A DNA stretch of 64,000 bases from Anabaena sphaerica FACHB-251 (GCF_014696825.1 NZ_JACJQU010000001.1:558001-622000), one strand, 5' to 3'. Positions 37,364 to 46,508 are shown, counted from the stretch's first letter. A program made the numbers and translations. The notes: generated from the letters alone by a model not told the origin.

Positions 37364-38925
37364 CCTATATGAATTAAACCATCAATCCATTTCATGAGTT
37401 CTAGATTATCTGATTTACCAACTATTTTTTCCTGTTGGTTTTCTAAATATTCTTTCTGTTTCTCAAAGTAAATATTAAAGAGTTCTAATGCTATCCGTTC
37501 ATCAACATGATACCCTTTTGCATTCAAATTTATTGCATGACGAGCTTTTAAAGTTGCTAAATCACTATAAACATGACCCCAGTTAGGAAAATCTTCCTTC
37601 TTTCTTCCCTTACATTCCCACTCATAAAATGTTTTACCATCCCTATCTCGATACTTCATCAAAATCCCCAAATAATCCCAAGGACAAGTCCACTGGACAT
37701 ATTGACCACTATTAAAAACCACCCGAATAGTAACTCTATCTCTTCCCAAAGATTTCGCTACCTTTTCCGCTTCCCGACAATGTTGTAAAACATCTCGCTG
37801 AGGTACACTACCCGCGACCCAAACAAAACCCACACTAACATTAATACCCTGTTTATGTTCCTTCCATTTATCTTTTAAAGTCCGTAACCATTCATAAGCT
37901 GTAAATGCTGGAATTGGTTTTTTAGAATCTTTACTATAAATAATTCCTAAAAAATCATCACCACCAGCATAAACAATTCTCCCTAAATTTTCAGGAAACT
38001 CTTGATCAAAATCTTTACCCCAATTCCTAATTGCATCACTAAATTGGTGAATTTCTTCATCACCATTGTCTTTTTTAGCTAACTCCTTCAAATGGTCTCC
38101 AACTTTATCACCATCTCCCATAAACCACCCTGTCCATTGTCCAGGAATGTTTTTACTAGGTTCTGGTTTTCTTTGAATGTCTTTAAAACTCTCTTCTAGT
38201 GTTTCCATCCCTAATTTTTGCCCTATTCCATACCAGGTAACTAACCGTTTTACTAATTCAGGAATACTCAGCTTTTCATTAGGTGCAATATATTTACCTT
38301 CTGGTTCTTTATCATCTGGACAATTATCTAATTTTCGCGCTAATTTTGTATAAAAATCCTTGACTTTATCATCTTCTAATCCATAATTTAAGGTCTTAGG
38401 ATTACGATAATCAGAACCCAAACCAGGAAAAGCAATTCCATCAGTACCCGTCAAACTAGAACTTTCACCAATCCAATTTACAGCACTCCAATCACGAGAT
38501 AATTTATTAGTTTCTAAATCATCCATCGCTGCTTTGATGCTGTCACCACATCCTTGAAATACTTCCCAAGTATGACAACCCCAAAGCGTCCATTCTCTTT
38601 CCCATTCATAATGAAATTCTGGGAGTTTTTTTTGTATCCATTCTCGACAAACTTTTAACATCTCCTTCCATGCAGAAAGAATGATTTTTTCAGCTTCTTC
38701 TTTACTCATTTCTCCTTTAATTAAAATGCGGTTAGGCATTCCTTTTTGGACGCTAGGAAGCGCAGGAGAAATCAGTTTTAAATCCTTATGATTATCAACA
38801 TAACTAACTATTTGTTGACTCAAATAAGAAAGAATTAAAGATGCACCATACAAGTCTCGAAGCTTGCGGGATTTTTCAATAAACCCTTGAACGGGAGCAA
38901 AGGTGATAGCAGTATATTTATCCAC
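37339..38925 (-). CDS. cmr2: Cas10/Cmr2, HD-less, with intact GGDD cyclase motif
   Basis: A 528-residue large subunit of the type III-B complex. It begins directly at the first palm region, TFAPVQGFIEKSRKLRDLYGASL (6-28), so the N-terminal HD nuclease domain found in many Cas10 proteins is absent. The second palm contains YAGGDDFLGI with GGDD at 321-324, the site of cyclic oligoadenylate synthesis; GWFMGDGDKVGDHL (267-280) is the other palm motif. It should therefore signal through second messengers to the CARF-HEPN RNase and not cut DNA. The start is GTG, with AAGGAG 11 nt upstream. First gene of the operon. Confidence 0.92.
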   Translation of the reverse strand: MDKYTAITFAPVQGFIEKSRKLRDLYGASLILSYLSQQIVSYVDNHKDLKLISPALPSVQKGMPNRILIKGEMSKEEAEKIILSAWKEMLKVCREWIQKKLPEFHYEWEREWTLWGCHTWEVFQGCGDSIKAAMDDLETNKLSRDWSAVNWIGESSSLTGTDGIAFPGLGSDYRNPKTLNYGLEDDKVKDFYTKLARKLDNCPDDKEPEGKYIAPNEKLSIPELVKRLVTWYGIGQKLGMETLEESFKDIQRKPEPSKNIPGQWTGWFMGDGDKVGDHLKELAKKDNGDEEIHQFSDAIRNWGKDFDQEFPENLGRIVYAGGDDFLGIIYSKDSKKPIPAFTAYEWLRTLKDKWKEHKQGINVSVGFVWVAGSVPQRDVLQHCREAEKVAKSLGRDRVTIRVVFNSGQYVQWTCPWDYLGILMKYRDRDGKTFYEWECKGRKKEDFPNWGHVYSDLATLKARHAINLNAKGYHVDERIALELFNIYFEKQKEYLENQQEKIVGKSDNLELMKWIDGLIHIGWHLCSNI

Positions 38926-39316
38926 TAACTATGTATCTCCTTGTTATGCTTAATTTTCAACATACACGTTATAAGTTATACAGTGTTCAAAAAAAGATAC
39001 TTTGTAATATTTAGTGACTAAAAGCAACAGGTTTTGTCATAAATGACTAAGTTTTATCTACTAAACATCAGGTTTTATTTACATATCAAACGATATATCA
39101 ACAAACTTAGCTGTATTTTGCAATCTGTAAAGTTTGAAAGATTTATGTCTTGTTTTTATCTTAGCGGTAAAAAACTGGCTGTAAACTGCTACTCATGCGA
39201 ACGACGAAATTTACTGACCAGATATGGTAAAAAAATTCGTGATTCGCTTGAAAACACTAGACTTTCACCCCAGTGAACAAGAGAAAATGTAAGACAAATC
39301 TTGAGTATGAAAAAAA
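38926..39316. other. Divergent promoter region, cmr operon / P-loop-WYL gene
   Basis: About 390 bp of AT-rich sequence between divergently read cas10 and the kinase-WYL gene. Both promoters must lie here, which makes it a plausible binding site for the WYL regulator. I see no clear operator palindrome. A 77-codon ORF at 39043 looks spurious. Confidence 0.5.
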
Positions 39317-41410
39317 ATGTCCAACCCTCCCATCTGTCATTTCCTCATCGGTGTCCCTGGTAGCGGAAAATCAACTTTTGCTGCTAATCTGGCTAAATTA
39401 GGCAATTATCGCGTTATCTCTACAGACGCTATTCGACAGCAACTATATAATGATGCGACTATTCAAGGTGAATGGACAGAAATAGAAGCGAAAGTCATCT
39501 CTGCGGTTGTGACAGCTATTACTGAAGGCGTTAGCGTGATTTATGATGCTACTAACGCCAAGCGTGTATGGAGACTGGATTTATTACAAAAGCTGAATTT
39601 AGCTGTGAGTACCCCTGTATTGTGGATGGGGTGGTATTTACAAACACCTATTGAAATCTGTAAGCACTGGAATCAACAACGCTCTCGTCAAGTTCCAGAT
39701 GTGATAATTGATAAAATGTCCGCATCTCTACAAGATTTTCCCCCCATTGCAGCGGAAGGATTTGCAATTATTAAAGAAGTTGATGTCACTGCGTCAAATT
39801 TCGATTTCCAACAAATTTATACTCACATTCACCAGCTTGATAAAACTCTTATCAATCGCAGTAATCGCAATAGTCACATGACTTTTCATGCTTATAGTAA
39901 ATTGCTGGATTTTGAACGTTTAATTTATCTCATTTCCTTGATTATCAACTATCCAGGAATTGGTAACTTAACAGAAAATCAGCCTGGTTTATTAGTAAAT
40001 ATTTTCGGTAATGTTCCTGATTTTCCAACTGCTTTATCAGAAATTACTGGTTTTATGATGCAATTGCATGGTAAAATATATGCAGATCAAAAAGCTATCG
40101 CTAATGATTTACAGTGGTTACAAAAAAACGCTCTAATTGGCGTTAATACAATTTCTTCAACACCCCATACTCCTATTGATGCTGGTGATTATGTTGAGCA
40201 TTATTCTAGTAATTTAGTAACTCATCCTTATTCAGATTTACCAGCATTTCAGCGATTAATACACACAATCAGATTAATTTTACATCATCCTTTTTTAGTA
40301 AACACTGGAAAAGGAAGTTTAAAAACTTTAGTTTCTGTCATGCAAGAACAGGGAATAATTGATGTCAATAATAGTAATATATTCAAGACCGTTTTAAATT
40401 CTGTCCGTAAAGATATCGAAAAAATTCTCAAACCCTATAAAATTTTACCTGATTTTTCTATGCGCGATGGTTATTTTGCGGGAACTGCGATTTTATCAAC
40501 ATTAGAATTAACTCAAGTCTTTCAAGTGCTTCAATCTCAAGCACAAAGTCTTAATGACCCCATAGCATTAGAGATTTATGAAAAGTTCGCTAATCGCATG
40601 GAAAAAAGTAAATTAGGTGTGAGTGAAGTTTATCCGGTGAGAGCGATCGCAAATCGTAGTATGATTGACCCAGAGTATTTACCAGCGGAGTCCTTAGCGA
40701 GAAATTTACAACGAGTTGAAGAAGCTATTATCAAGGGACAACTTTTAGAATTAAATCGTTTTCCCGGTGGTGGTCAATTTATTTTAGATGAAGAAAGTTT
40801 CTTTTTAGCTTTCCCCCTCCAAATAGTTTTTTTTAACTATGCTTGGTATTTAGGTTACGAACTTGTTGAAGGGAAAGATGACGGTTTACTGAGATTTGAA
40901 AGATTAGATAGATTATTTATTGGTAAACCCCAAACAAAAACCCGTTCTCAACTAGAACAGGAAGAAACTTTAAAGAAATTACAAAAACTATCCGCAGCTA
41001 GTGGAGGAATTTTTTTAGGATATAATCCCCAAGACCAAAAACAATTTCTGGATGGAAATAAAAAAGCACGTTCTCAGGTCTGCGTTACTGTGGAACTGTG
41101 GTTTAGTGATGGAATGTTTCGGTTTGTAGCTGAAGGAACTAAACGCTTTCCATCACAACAAATGAAAATGTCTTTACCAGTTACTGGCAATAAATTAAAT
41201 TTACCAAAATCTATTTTTTCTCTCAAATCAACTGGAGAGAAAAATTTTCCTAATCGCTTTCAAGTCATCCTCCCGCAATGGTGTTTAGATGACATAGAAT
41301 TGTTACGCTGGATTCTTGGTTTTAAAGCAGGTGTAAAGGTAGTAAAACCACAATTATTAGTTGATAAATTTAAACAAATTGGTGAGGATATTGTCAATAT
41401 TTATAGGTAA
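39317..41410 (+). CDS. P-loop kinase (AAA_33-like) fused to WYL-domain module
   Basis: A 697-residue protein not matching any named Cas family I know. The N-terminus (1-180) is a P-loop kinase of polynucleotide-kinase type: Walker A GVPGSGKST (12-20), then ISTDAIRQQLYND and VIYDATNAKR. The long central helical region (190-470) has no motif I recognise. The C-terminal part (about 480-690) contains NYAWYLGYELV and LLRFERLDRLFIG, the WYL-domain hallmark, then a segment like the WYL C-terminal extension (FSDGMFRFVAEGTKRF). WYL domains sense nucleotide-like ligands and regulate several CRISPR loci. Divergent from cas10 and next to array 2, it is a likely regulator or accessory factor. Confidence 0.75.
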   Translation: MSNPPICHFLIGVPGSGKSTFAANLAKLGNYRVISTDAIRQQLYNDATIQGEWTEIEAKVISAVVTAITEGVSVIYDATNAKRVWRLDLLQKLNLAVSTPVLWMGWYLQTPIEICKHWNQQRSRQVPDVIIDKMSASLQDFPPIAAEGFAIIKEVDVTASNFDFQQIYTHIHQLDKTLINRSNRNSHMTFHAYSKLLDFERLIYLISLIINYPGIGNLTENQPGLLVNIFGNVPDFPTALSEITGFMMQLHGKIYADQKAIANDLQWLQKNALIGVNTISSTPHTPIDAGDYVEHYSSNLVTHPYSDLPAFQRLIHTIRLILHHPFLVNTGKGSLKTLVSVMQEQGIIDVNNSNIFKTVLNSVRKDIEKILKPYKILPDFSMRDGYFAGTAILSTLELTQVFQVLQSQAQSLNDPIALEIYEKFANRMEKSKLGVSEVYPVRAIANRSMIDPEYLPAESLARNLQRVEEAIIKGQLLELNRFPGGGQFILDEESFFLAFPLQIVFFNYAWYLGYELVEGKDDGLLRFERLDRLFIGKPQTKTRSQLEQEETLKKLQKLSAASGGIFLGYNPQDQKQFLDGNKKARSQVCVTVELWFSDGMFRFVAEGTKRFPSQQMKMSLPVTGNKLNLPKSIFSLKSTGEKNFPNRFQVILPQWCLDDIELLRWILGFKAGVKVVKPQLLVDKFKQIGEDIVNIYR

Positions 41411-41424
41411 TATAAATACCCTAT

Positions 41425-41489
41425 AGATCCCCGACTTCTTAGATAAATCTTCTGAAAAACAGATGATTACACAGAGAAGTCGGGGATCT
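41425..41489. repeat. GATCCCCGACTTCT hairpin, copy 1
   Basis: Perfect 15-bp arms AGATCCCCGACTTCT (41425-41439) and AGAAGTCGGGGATCT (41475-41489). It lies just after the kinase-WYL stop codon. A 45-bp part of it is tandemly duplicated at about 41510-41553. Confidence 0.85.
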
Positions 41490-41578
41490 CAATCAGTTTC
41501 CACTAAATATCCCCGACTTCTTAGATAAATATTCTAAACAACAGATGATTACACGCTACTTGATGATTAGTTTGGCAC

Positions 41579-41644
41579 AGATCCCCGACTTCTATGATTA
41601 ATTATCTGTTTAATAGACAGATTTTTTGAAGAAGTCGGGGATCT
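41579..41644. repeat. GATCCCCGACTTCT hairpin, copy 2
   Basis: The same perfect 15-bp arms occur at 41579-41593 and 41630-41644, 38 bp before array 2. On the plus strand it could stop transcription from the kinase-WYL gene. On the minus strand it could mark the end of the array 2 transcript. Confidence 0.85.
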
Positions 41645-41682
41645 TAATCTTTATTGATGCAATATCCCCAATTTATTTTAAT

Positions 41683-43669
41683 GTTTCCATTAATTCCACT
41701 TCCTATAAAGGAAGCGACAAAACAATTGAGAATCTCTACTTTCAGAAGGATAGGTTTCCATTAATTCCACTTCCTATAAAGGAAGCGACACGTTCTGACT
41801 TGTGCGCCAACTCACAGCAAGGGGATGATAGGTTTCCATTAATTCCACTTCCTATAAAGGAAGCGACTGTCTGTTTAAAGACGCAGTGGTAATAGGAGCT
41901 GGTGTTAATGCCGTTTCCATTAATTCCACTTCCTATAAAGGAAGCGACTGGAACAGCAGCCATATATAGCCTACGTTGACGGGGTATATCCGTTTCCATT
42001 AATTCCACTTCCTATAAAGGAAGCGACAGTGCTTGCGGAGATATGATTGGTCCGTTCTCAGGATGCTTGTTTCCATTAATTCCACTTCCTATAAAGGAAG
42101 CGACCAGTGGGAGATGAAAGCAGCCGCAATAGAGGCTATTAGAAGATGTTTCCATTAATTCCACTTCCTATAAAGGAAGCGACGTTTATTAAGAAAGAGG
42201 AGGTATGTATGACTAAACCAGTCATGTTTCCATTAATTCCACTTCCTATAAAGGAAGCGACGCAGATGATATCAATGAACTCAAGCAGAAGTTTCGTCTA
42301 GGTTTCCATTAATTCCACTTCCTATAAAGGAAGCGACCTCATGAGAATGAAGCGGTGGAAGAATCAGAAAAGGTTTCCATTAATTCCACTTCCTATAAAG
42401 GAAGCGACCTTCTTTTAACTCATGCTGCTATCGGAAGAATCAAGTTTCCATTAATTCCACTTCCTATAAAGGAAGCGACGTTGTACACTGTGGAGTTAGA
42501 CACTAACCACCTGACCTGCAAGTTTCCATTAATTCCACTTCCTATAAAGGAAGCGACAACAGGCGATCGCAGATTGTCCTATCAGCAAACTAGAATCGTT
42601 TCCATTAATTCCACTTCCTATAAAGGAAGCGACGTATTGGAAGCCCTCAAGGCTGAACCAATGCTCCATATTGTTTCCATTAATTCCACTTCCTATAAAG
42701 GAAGCGACTCAGAGAACTTATCAGCTTTCCTGAACTAGACTTTATGCCGTTTCCATTAATTCCACTTCCTATAAAGGAAGCGACTACGAGTAACACAACC
42801 TAAAGTTTCTCTAGGTTTAAGTTTCCATTAATTCCACTTCCTATAAAGGAAGCGACACAGCTGGGATAACTTGGGGTATTTCAACCACTCGTTTCCATTA
42901 ATTCCACTTCCTATAAAGGAAGCGACTCATAGCTGCAAGGATTTGTAGTTCAGGTTTAGCTTGTTTCCATTAATTCCACTTCCTATAAAGGAAGCGACAA
43001 AGTACGTCACAGAAATGGGAAGAGTTAACCCACATGTCGTTTCCATTAATTCCACTTCCTATAAAGGAAGCGACTAGAAGATGAGGCACAATGGACCAAA
43101 GTCTTGAGTGTTTCCATTAATTCCACTTCCTATAAAGGAAGCGACAGTGAAATAAGAGAACTTGTTGTATCAACAGATAGATATGTTTCCATTAATTCCA
43201 CTTCCTATAAAGGAAGCGACAGTTAACACCTAAACAACTAGATTCATATAGTAAGTTGTTTCCATTAATTCCACTTCCTATAAAGGAAGCGACAACGCAC
43301 TATTTGATAGTGGTGCTACTATTCCTGTACTGTTTCCATTAATTCCACTTCCTATAAAGGAAGCGACTATCAAACCGCCGATCTGAACTTGAACTACAAC
43401 AACGTTTCCATTAATTCCACTTCCTATAAAGGAAGCGACATCTCTCTAGTTGAGTACAATGAGGACAGTGTAGTAATGTTTCCATTAATTCCACTTCCTA
43501 TAAAGGAAGCGACAAAGTGTGTGCTAGTAAATCCATCAAGCTGTCAAAGATAATTCAAGTTTCCATTAATTCCACTTCCTATAAAGGAAGCGACGCTACT
43601 GCATTCACTGTGGCTACTGGCGGATTAGGAGTAGTTTCCATTAATTCCACTTCCTATAAAGGAAGCGAC
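41683..43669 (-). CRISPR. CRISPR array 2: 27 repeats, 26 spacers
   Basis: Twenty-seven near-identical copies of the same 36-bp repeat as array 1, first at 41683-41718 and last at 43634-43669; spacers are 34-45 bp, in the range of type III systems. Read on the minus strand, because the leader homologous to that of array 1 lies on the right (43670 onward). In that orientation the repeat ends ATTAATGGAAAC, giving a crRNA 5' tag of the usual type ending GAAAC-like. The uniform repeats suggest a more recently active array than array 1. Confidence 0.99.
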
Positions 43670-43890
43670 CCCTCATAGTATAAACCCAGACAGCGACTAA
43701 TGTCTAGATGCCATTTGCGACGGGGTATGAACACAAGACCATTTTCAGCCCAAAGCCACACAGCCAAAAGCCGTAAAATCCTTACACAGCAACACATCGG
43801 CCGGGTCAACGAAACAATCAGCATTTCCACCCCCCAGCGTACCCGGCCGCAAAAAAATCAACACCAATAAAAAAAATCGTCATTCGCATG
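43670..43890 (-). promoter_or_regulatory. CRISPR leader 2 with promoter
   Basis: Homologous to leader 1. On the minus strand TAGACA (43706-43701), an 18-bp spacer and TATACT (43682-43677) put transcription initiation about 8 nt before the first repeat. The identical hexamers and spacing in both leaders support a shared functional promoter. It lies between array 2 and the divergently read csx18-like gene. Confidence 0.8.
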
Positions 43891-43961
43891 AAACCACTTG
43901 TATAAACTTCCTATACCGATTAACTTAAAAAAACAGCATCAACTCAAATCCCAAGTAAATT

Positions 43962-44234
43962 ATGTATATTTCCCATCGTGCAGCCTTAGTGCGAAACTTA
44001 TCAGTTGCCTTACTCAATGGTGGAATTACACTCATCATTTTGTTAATCGCACCATTAGGACTAGCAGCAGTAATTATTAACACACTTTTAGTCACTCTCG
44101 CTAGTTTTATAAATGCCACAGCAGGAGATACAATTGTCCGTTTCTTGCAACCAACTCAAATCAAAACAATGATAGCAGAAATCATCTCACAACAGTCACT
44201 AATAGTTAATAATTCACAACATCATCAAGACTAA
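43962..44234 (+). CDS. csx18: Csx18-like small membrane protein
   Basis: A 90-residue protein with two adjacent hydrophobic helices (about 12-33 and 35-52, GGITLIILLIAPLGLAAVI and NTLLVTLASFINA) and a polar C-terminal tail. Sequence and position, beside cas1 and a leader in a cyanobacterial type III-B locus, match my recollection of the Csx18 family, whose function is unknown. A membrane component next to the adaptation gene is unusual. The family name is from memory and should be confirmed. Confidence 0.65.
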   Translation: MYISHRAALVRNLSVALLNGGITLIILLIAPLGLAAVIINTLLVTLASFINATAGDTIVRFLQPTQIKTMIAEIISQQSLIVNNSQHHQD

Positions 44235-44271
44235 ATTTATATTATGGATTGCTAAATGAGGCGGAAAAATA

Positions 44272-44334
44272 AGATCCCCGTTTTTTTTAACTCTTGCCAA
44301 TAAATTATTAATTGATGCCAGAAATCGGGGATCT
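44272..44334. repeat. GATCCCCG hairpin between csx18-like gene and cas1
   Basis: AGATCCCCG (44272-44280) pairs with CGGGGATCT (44326-44334); a T run follows the left arm. Another member of the hairpin family found at several gene ends in this window. Confidence 0.7.
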
Positions 44335-44368
44335 GAGTAGATAAAAAATCAATCATAAAATAACCAAT

Positions 44369-45361
44369 ATGCGAACACTTTACGTCTCACGTCAAGGTTG
44401 TTATATCTCCCTCAAAGCGGAAACATTAATAGTTAAACAAGGAGAAACAATTCACGGCGAAATTCAACTACCATTACTAGAACAAATACTAATCTTTGGT
44501 AAATCACAAATCACAACCCAAGCAATTCGTAGCTGTCTTTGGCGAGATATACCCATCGCTTATTTATCAAGAATGGGATATTGTTATGGTCGATTAATGC
44601 CCATAGAAAGAGGATATCGGCGCTTATCTCGCTATCAACAAGAATTAACCACAATTGATAAAGTCATAGTAGCCAGAAAAATCATTCAAGCTAAATTAAA
44701 AAACAGTCGCACATTTTTACAACGTCAACAACGGCGTAACCCTTCCACCACGGCTGATATTAGCATTAAAAGTTTAGAAGTATTAATCCAAAAAGCCGGA
44801 GAAGCTGAAACAATAGAACGTTTAATGGGCTTAGAAGGTGCTGGTGCTGCTCAATATTTTTCAGCATTTGGTGAATGTTTAAATAATCCTAATTTTATAT
44901 TTTTAGCCCGCAGTCGTCGTCCTCCAGGCAACCCTGTTAATGCTATGCTGAGTTTTGGTTATCAAATTCTCTGGAATCACTTATTAACATTAATTGAACT
45001 CCAAGGATTAGACCCCTATTATGCTTGTTTACATCAAGGAACAGAACGCCATGCAGCTTTAGCTTCTGACTTAATTGAAGAATTTAGAACACCCATAATT
45101 GATTCTTTAGTATTGTGGTTAGTTAATACTAAAATTATGGACGCTAACAACGATTTTGAATATCATGATAGTGGTTGTTATTTAAATAATGCAGGTAGAC
45201 CAAAATATATTAAATATTTCCTCCAAAGATTAGAGGAAGAAGTCCAAAACTCCCAAGGAGAAAAACAACCCCGTTGGGATTTAATGACTCAACAAATTAA
45301 AGCCTTTAAAGATTTTGTTTATCAACCTAGTCAAATATACAAACCTTATCAAATTCGCTAA
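44369..45361 (+). CDS. cas1: CRISPR-associated endonuclease Cas1
   Basis: A 330-residue integrase for new spacers. The beta-rich N-terminal domain (MRTLYVSRQGCYISLK) leads to the helical catalytic domain, with the conserved Glu in LMGLEGAGAAQYFSAF, the His in CLHQGTERHAALASDLIEEFR, and the acidic DLIEEFR motif. It looks complete. Its TAA stop codon shares the A of the original cas2 ATG (TAATG), showing the ancestral cas1-cas2 coupling. No reverse-transcriptase fusion. Confidence 0.96.
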   Translation: MRTLYVSRQGCYISLKAETLIVKQGETIHGEIQLPLLEQILIFGKSQITTQAIRSCLWRDIPIAYLSRMGYCYGRLMPIERGYRRLSRYQQELTTIDKVIVARKIIQAKLKNSRTFLQRQQRRNPSTTADISIKSLEVLIQKAGEAETIERLMGLEGAGAAQYFSAFGECLNNPNFIFLARSRRPPGNPVNAMLSFGYQILWNHLLTLIELQGLDPYYACLHQGTERHAALASDLIEEFRTPIIDSLVLWLVNTKIMDANNDFEYHDSGCYLNNAGRPKYIKYFLQRLEEEVQNSQGEKQPRWDLMTQQIKAFKDFVYQPSQIYKPYQIR

Positions 45362-45780
45362 TGTTATTTTATGTTATTGTCTATGATAAGTAAGTGGGCG
45401 TTAAAAAATATAATATAAACCTAACCCCCCAGCCCCCTTCCCTACTAGGGAAGGGGGAGTCAAAGCCTCTCCCCTGGTAGGGGAGAGGTTTGGAGAGAGG
45501 TTTTATATTTAATTGTGCCAAGTTACTTATACCCTGTGATAAAAGGCGTAAAAAAGTAGCTGATTTATTAGAAGGATATGGTCAACGAGTCCAATATTCA
45601 GTTTTTGAATGTATTCTTAACCAAAATAAATATAAAGAACTGAAAAAACGACTGCATCAACAAGTAAATCTTACAGAAGATAGCGTCAGATTTTATCCAT
45701 TAACCAAACATACACTCAACCAAATAGACACCTGGGGACAAACACCCGTTACAGAAATTCCCAACTCAACTATAATTTAA
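45361..45780 (+). pseudogene. cas2: cas2, interrupted by a MITE after codon 9
   Basis: The original gene starts at the ATG overlapping the cas1 stop codon and reads MLFYVIVYD, the first beta strand of Cas2. A 139-bp MITE then intervenes. The frame resumes at 45529 with IPCDKRRKKVADLLEGYG and runs to the normal end. Reading into the element from the native start meets a stop at once (AAG TAA). A TTG inside the element (45490) is in frame with the rest and could give a 96-residue chimaera lacking the first strand and its conserved Asp, so true Cas2 function is probably lost. Confidence 0.9.
45389..45527. mobile_element. 139-bp MITE inserted in cas2
   Basis: It is flanked by TA on both sides (45387-45388 and 45528-45529). 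Ends are AGTAAGTGGGCG and, inverted, AGTAACTTGGCA. The GC-rich core contains GGGAAGGGGG and GGTTTGGAGAGAGG motifs. Removing it with one TA restores an intact cas2 frame (GAT ATA CCC). It differs from the inverted copy at 61321-61459 at only three positions that I could count. The TA duplication fits an IS630/Tc1-type transposase acting in trans. Confidence 0.9.
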
Positions 45781-45781
45781 T

Positions 45782-45815
45782 ATCCCCGACTTTTTAGAGA
45801 AGTTGGGATTTTGTT
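45782..45815 (+). terminator. Terminator-like hairpin after cas2
   Basis: ATCCCCGACTT pairs imperfectly with AAGTTGGGAT (G:T pairs) and TTTTG/TTTT follows. It lies directly after the cas2 stop codon and is a member of the GATCCCCGACTTCT family. Confidence 0.55.
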
Positions 45816-45899
45816 TTATGATGAATACCACAATCGGCTATTACAAGTAATTTATGATTGCTATAATTATTCAAACTGAAGTAATCTAACAAACCCAAA

Positions 45900-46463
45900 A
45901 TGACCCATCTTTTAGAAACAGAACGCTTAATTATTCGCAATTGGATACCGCAACAAGATGCAGAACAAGTATTTGCAATTTATAATGACCCAGAAGTAAT
46001 ATACTTTCTTGGTAGTGCTGCACGTCCTCCCAGTATTGAAGTACAACGTCAGCATTTAATTGATAGTTTAGAAGAATCAGAACAACTCAAAAATGGTACA
46101 GGTTCTTGGGCAATTGTTGAAAAAGATACCAAAAAAATCGCAGGTACTATCATGCTTTCCCAACTACCAGATAAAAATCGCATACCCACTCAAGAAATTG
46201 AAGTAGGATGGCATTTAAAACGTTCGGATTGGGGTAAAGGATATGCAACCGAAGCTGGACGCGCTATCCTTGAATACGGCTTTAATCAGTTGCATTTACC
46301 AGTTATTTATGCTGTAGTTAAACCAGGGCATCTTGCTTCAATCCATGTTACTGAAAGATTGCAAATGAAACCATTAGGATTAACAAGCAATTACTACGGT
46401 ATTGAACTGCTTTTATTTCAACAAACTCCACCTGATAAAATCAAGGGAATAGGTGATAGGTGA
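45900..46463 (+). CDS. GNAT family N-acetyltransferase (RimJ/RimL type)
   Basis: A 187-residue GNAT enzyme. LETERLIIRNWIPQQDAEQVF is the typical RimJ-like opening, and GWHLKRSDWGKGYATEAGRA contains the acetyl-CoA pyrophosphate-binding QxxGxG-like loop (here DWGKGYA). The substrate is unknown. The last residues (KGIGDR) are encoded by a tandem repeat (GGGAATA/GGTGATA), so the C-terminus has probably been extended by repeat growth. Confidence 0.85.
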   Translation: MTHLLETERLIIRNWIPQQDAEQVFAIYNDPEVIYFLGSAARPPSIEVQRQHLIDSLEESEQLKNGTGSWAIVEKDTKKIAGTIMLSQLPDKNRIPTQEIEVGWHLKRSDWGKGYATEAGRAILEYGFNQLHLPVIYAVVKPGHLASIHVTERLQMKPLGLTSNYYGIELLLFQQTPPDKIKGIGDR

Positions 46464-46508
46464 CAGGTGATAGGTGACAGAGGAAAAATAACAACTGACT
46501 AATAACTA

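Noticed and set aside
39043-39276. 77-codon plus-strand ORF between cas10 and the kinase-WYL gene
   Set aside because: No ribosome binding site, unusual composition, and it lies in the expected divergent promoter region.
41626-42738. ORFs inside array 2 with a repeated VSINSTSYKGSD or IPLPIKEAT motif
   Set aside because: They are translations of the CRISPR repeat and spacers, not genes.
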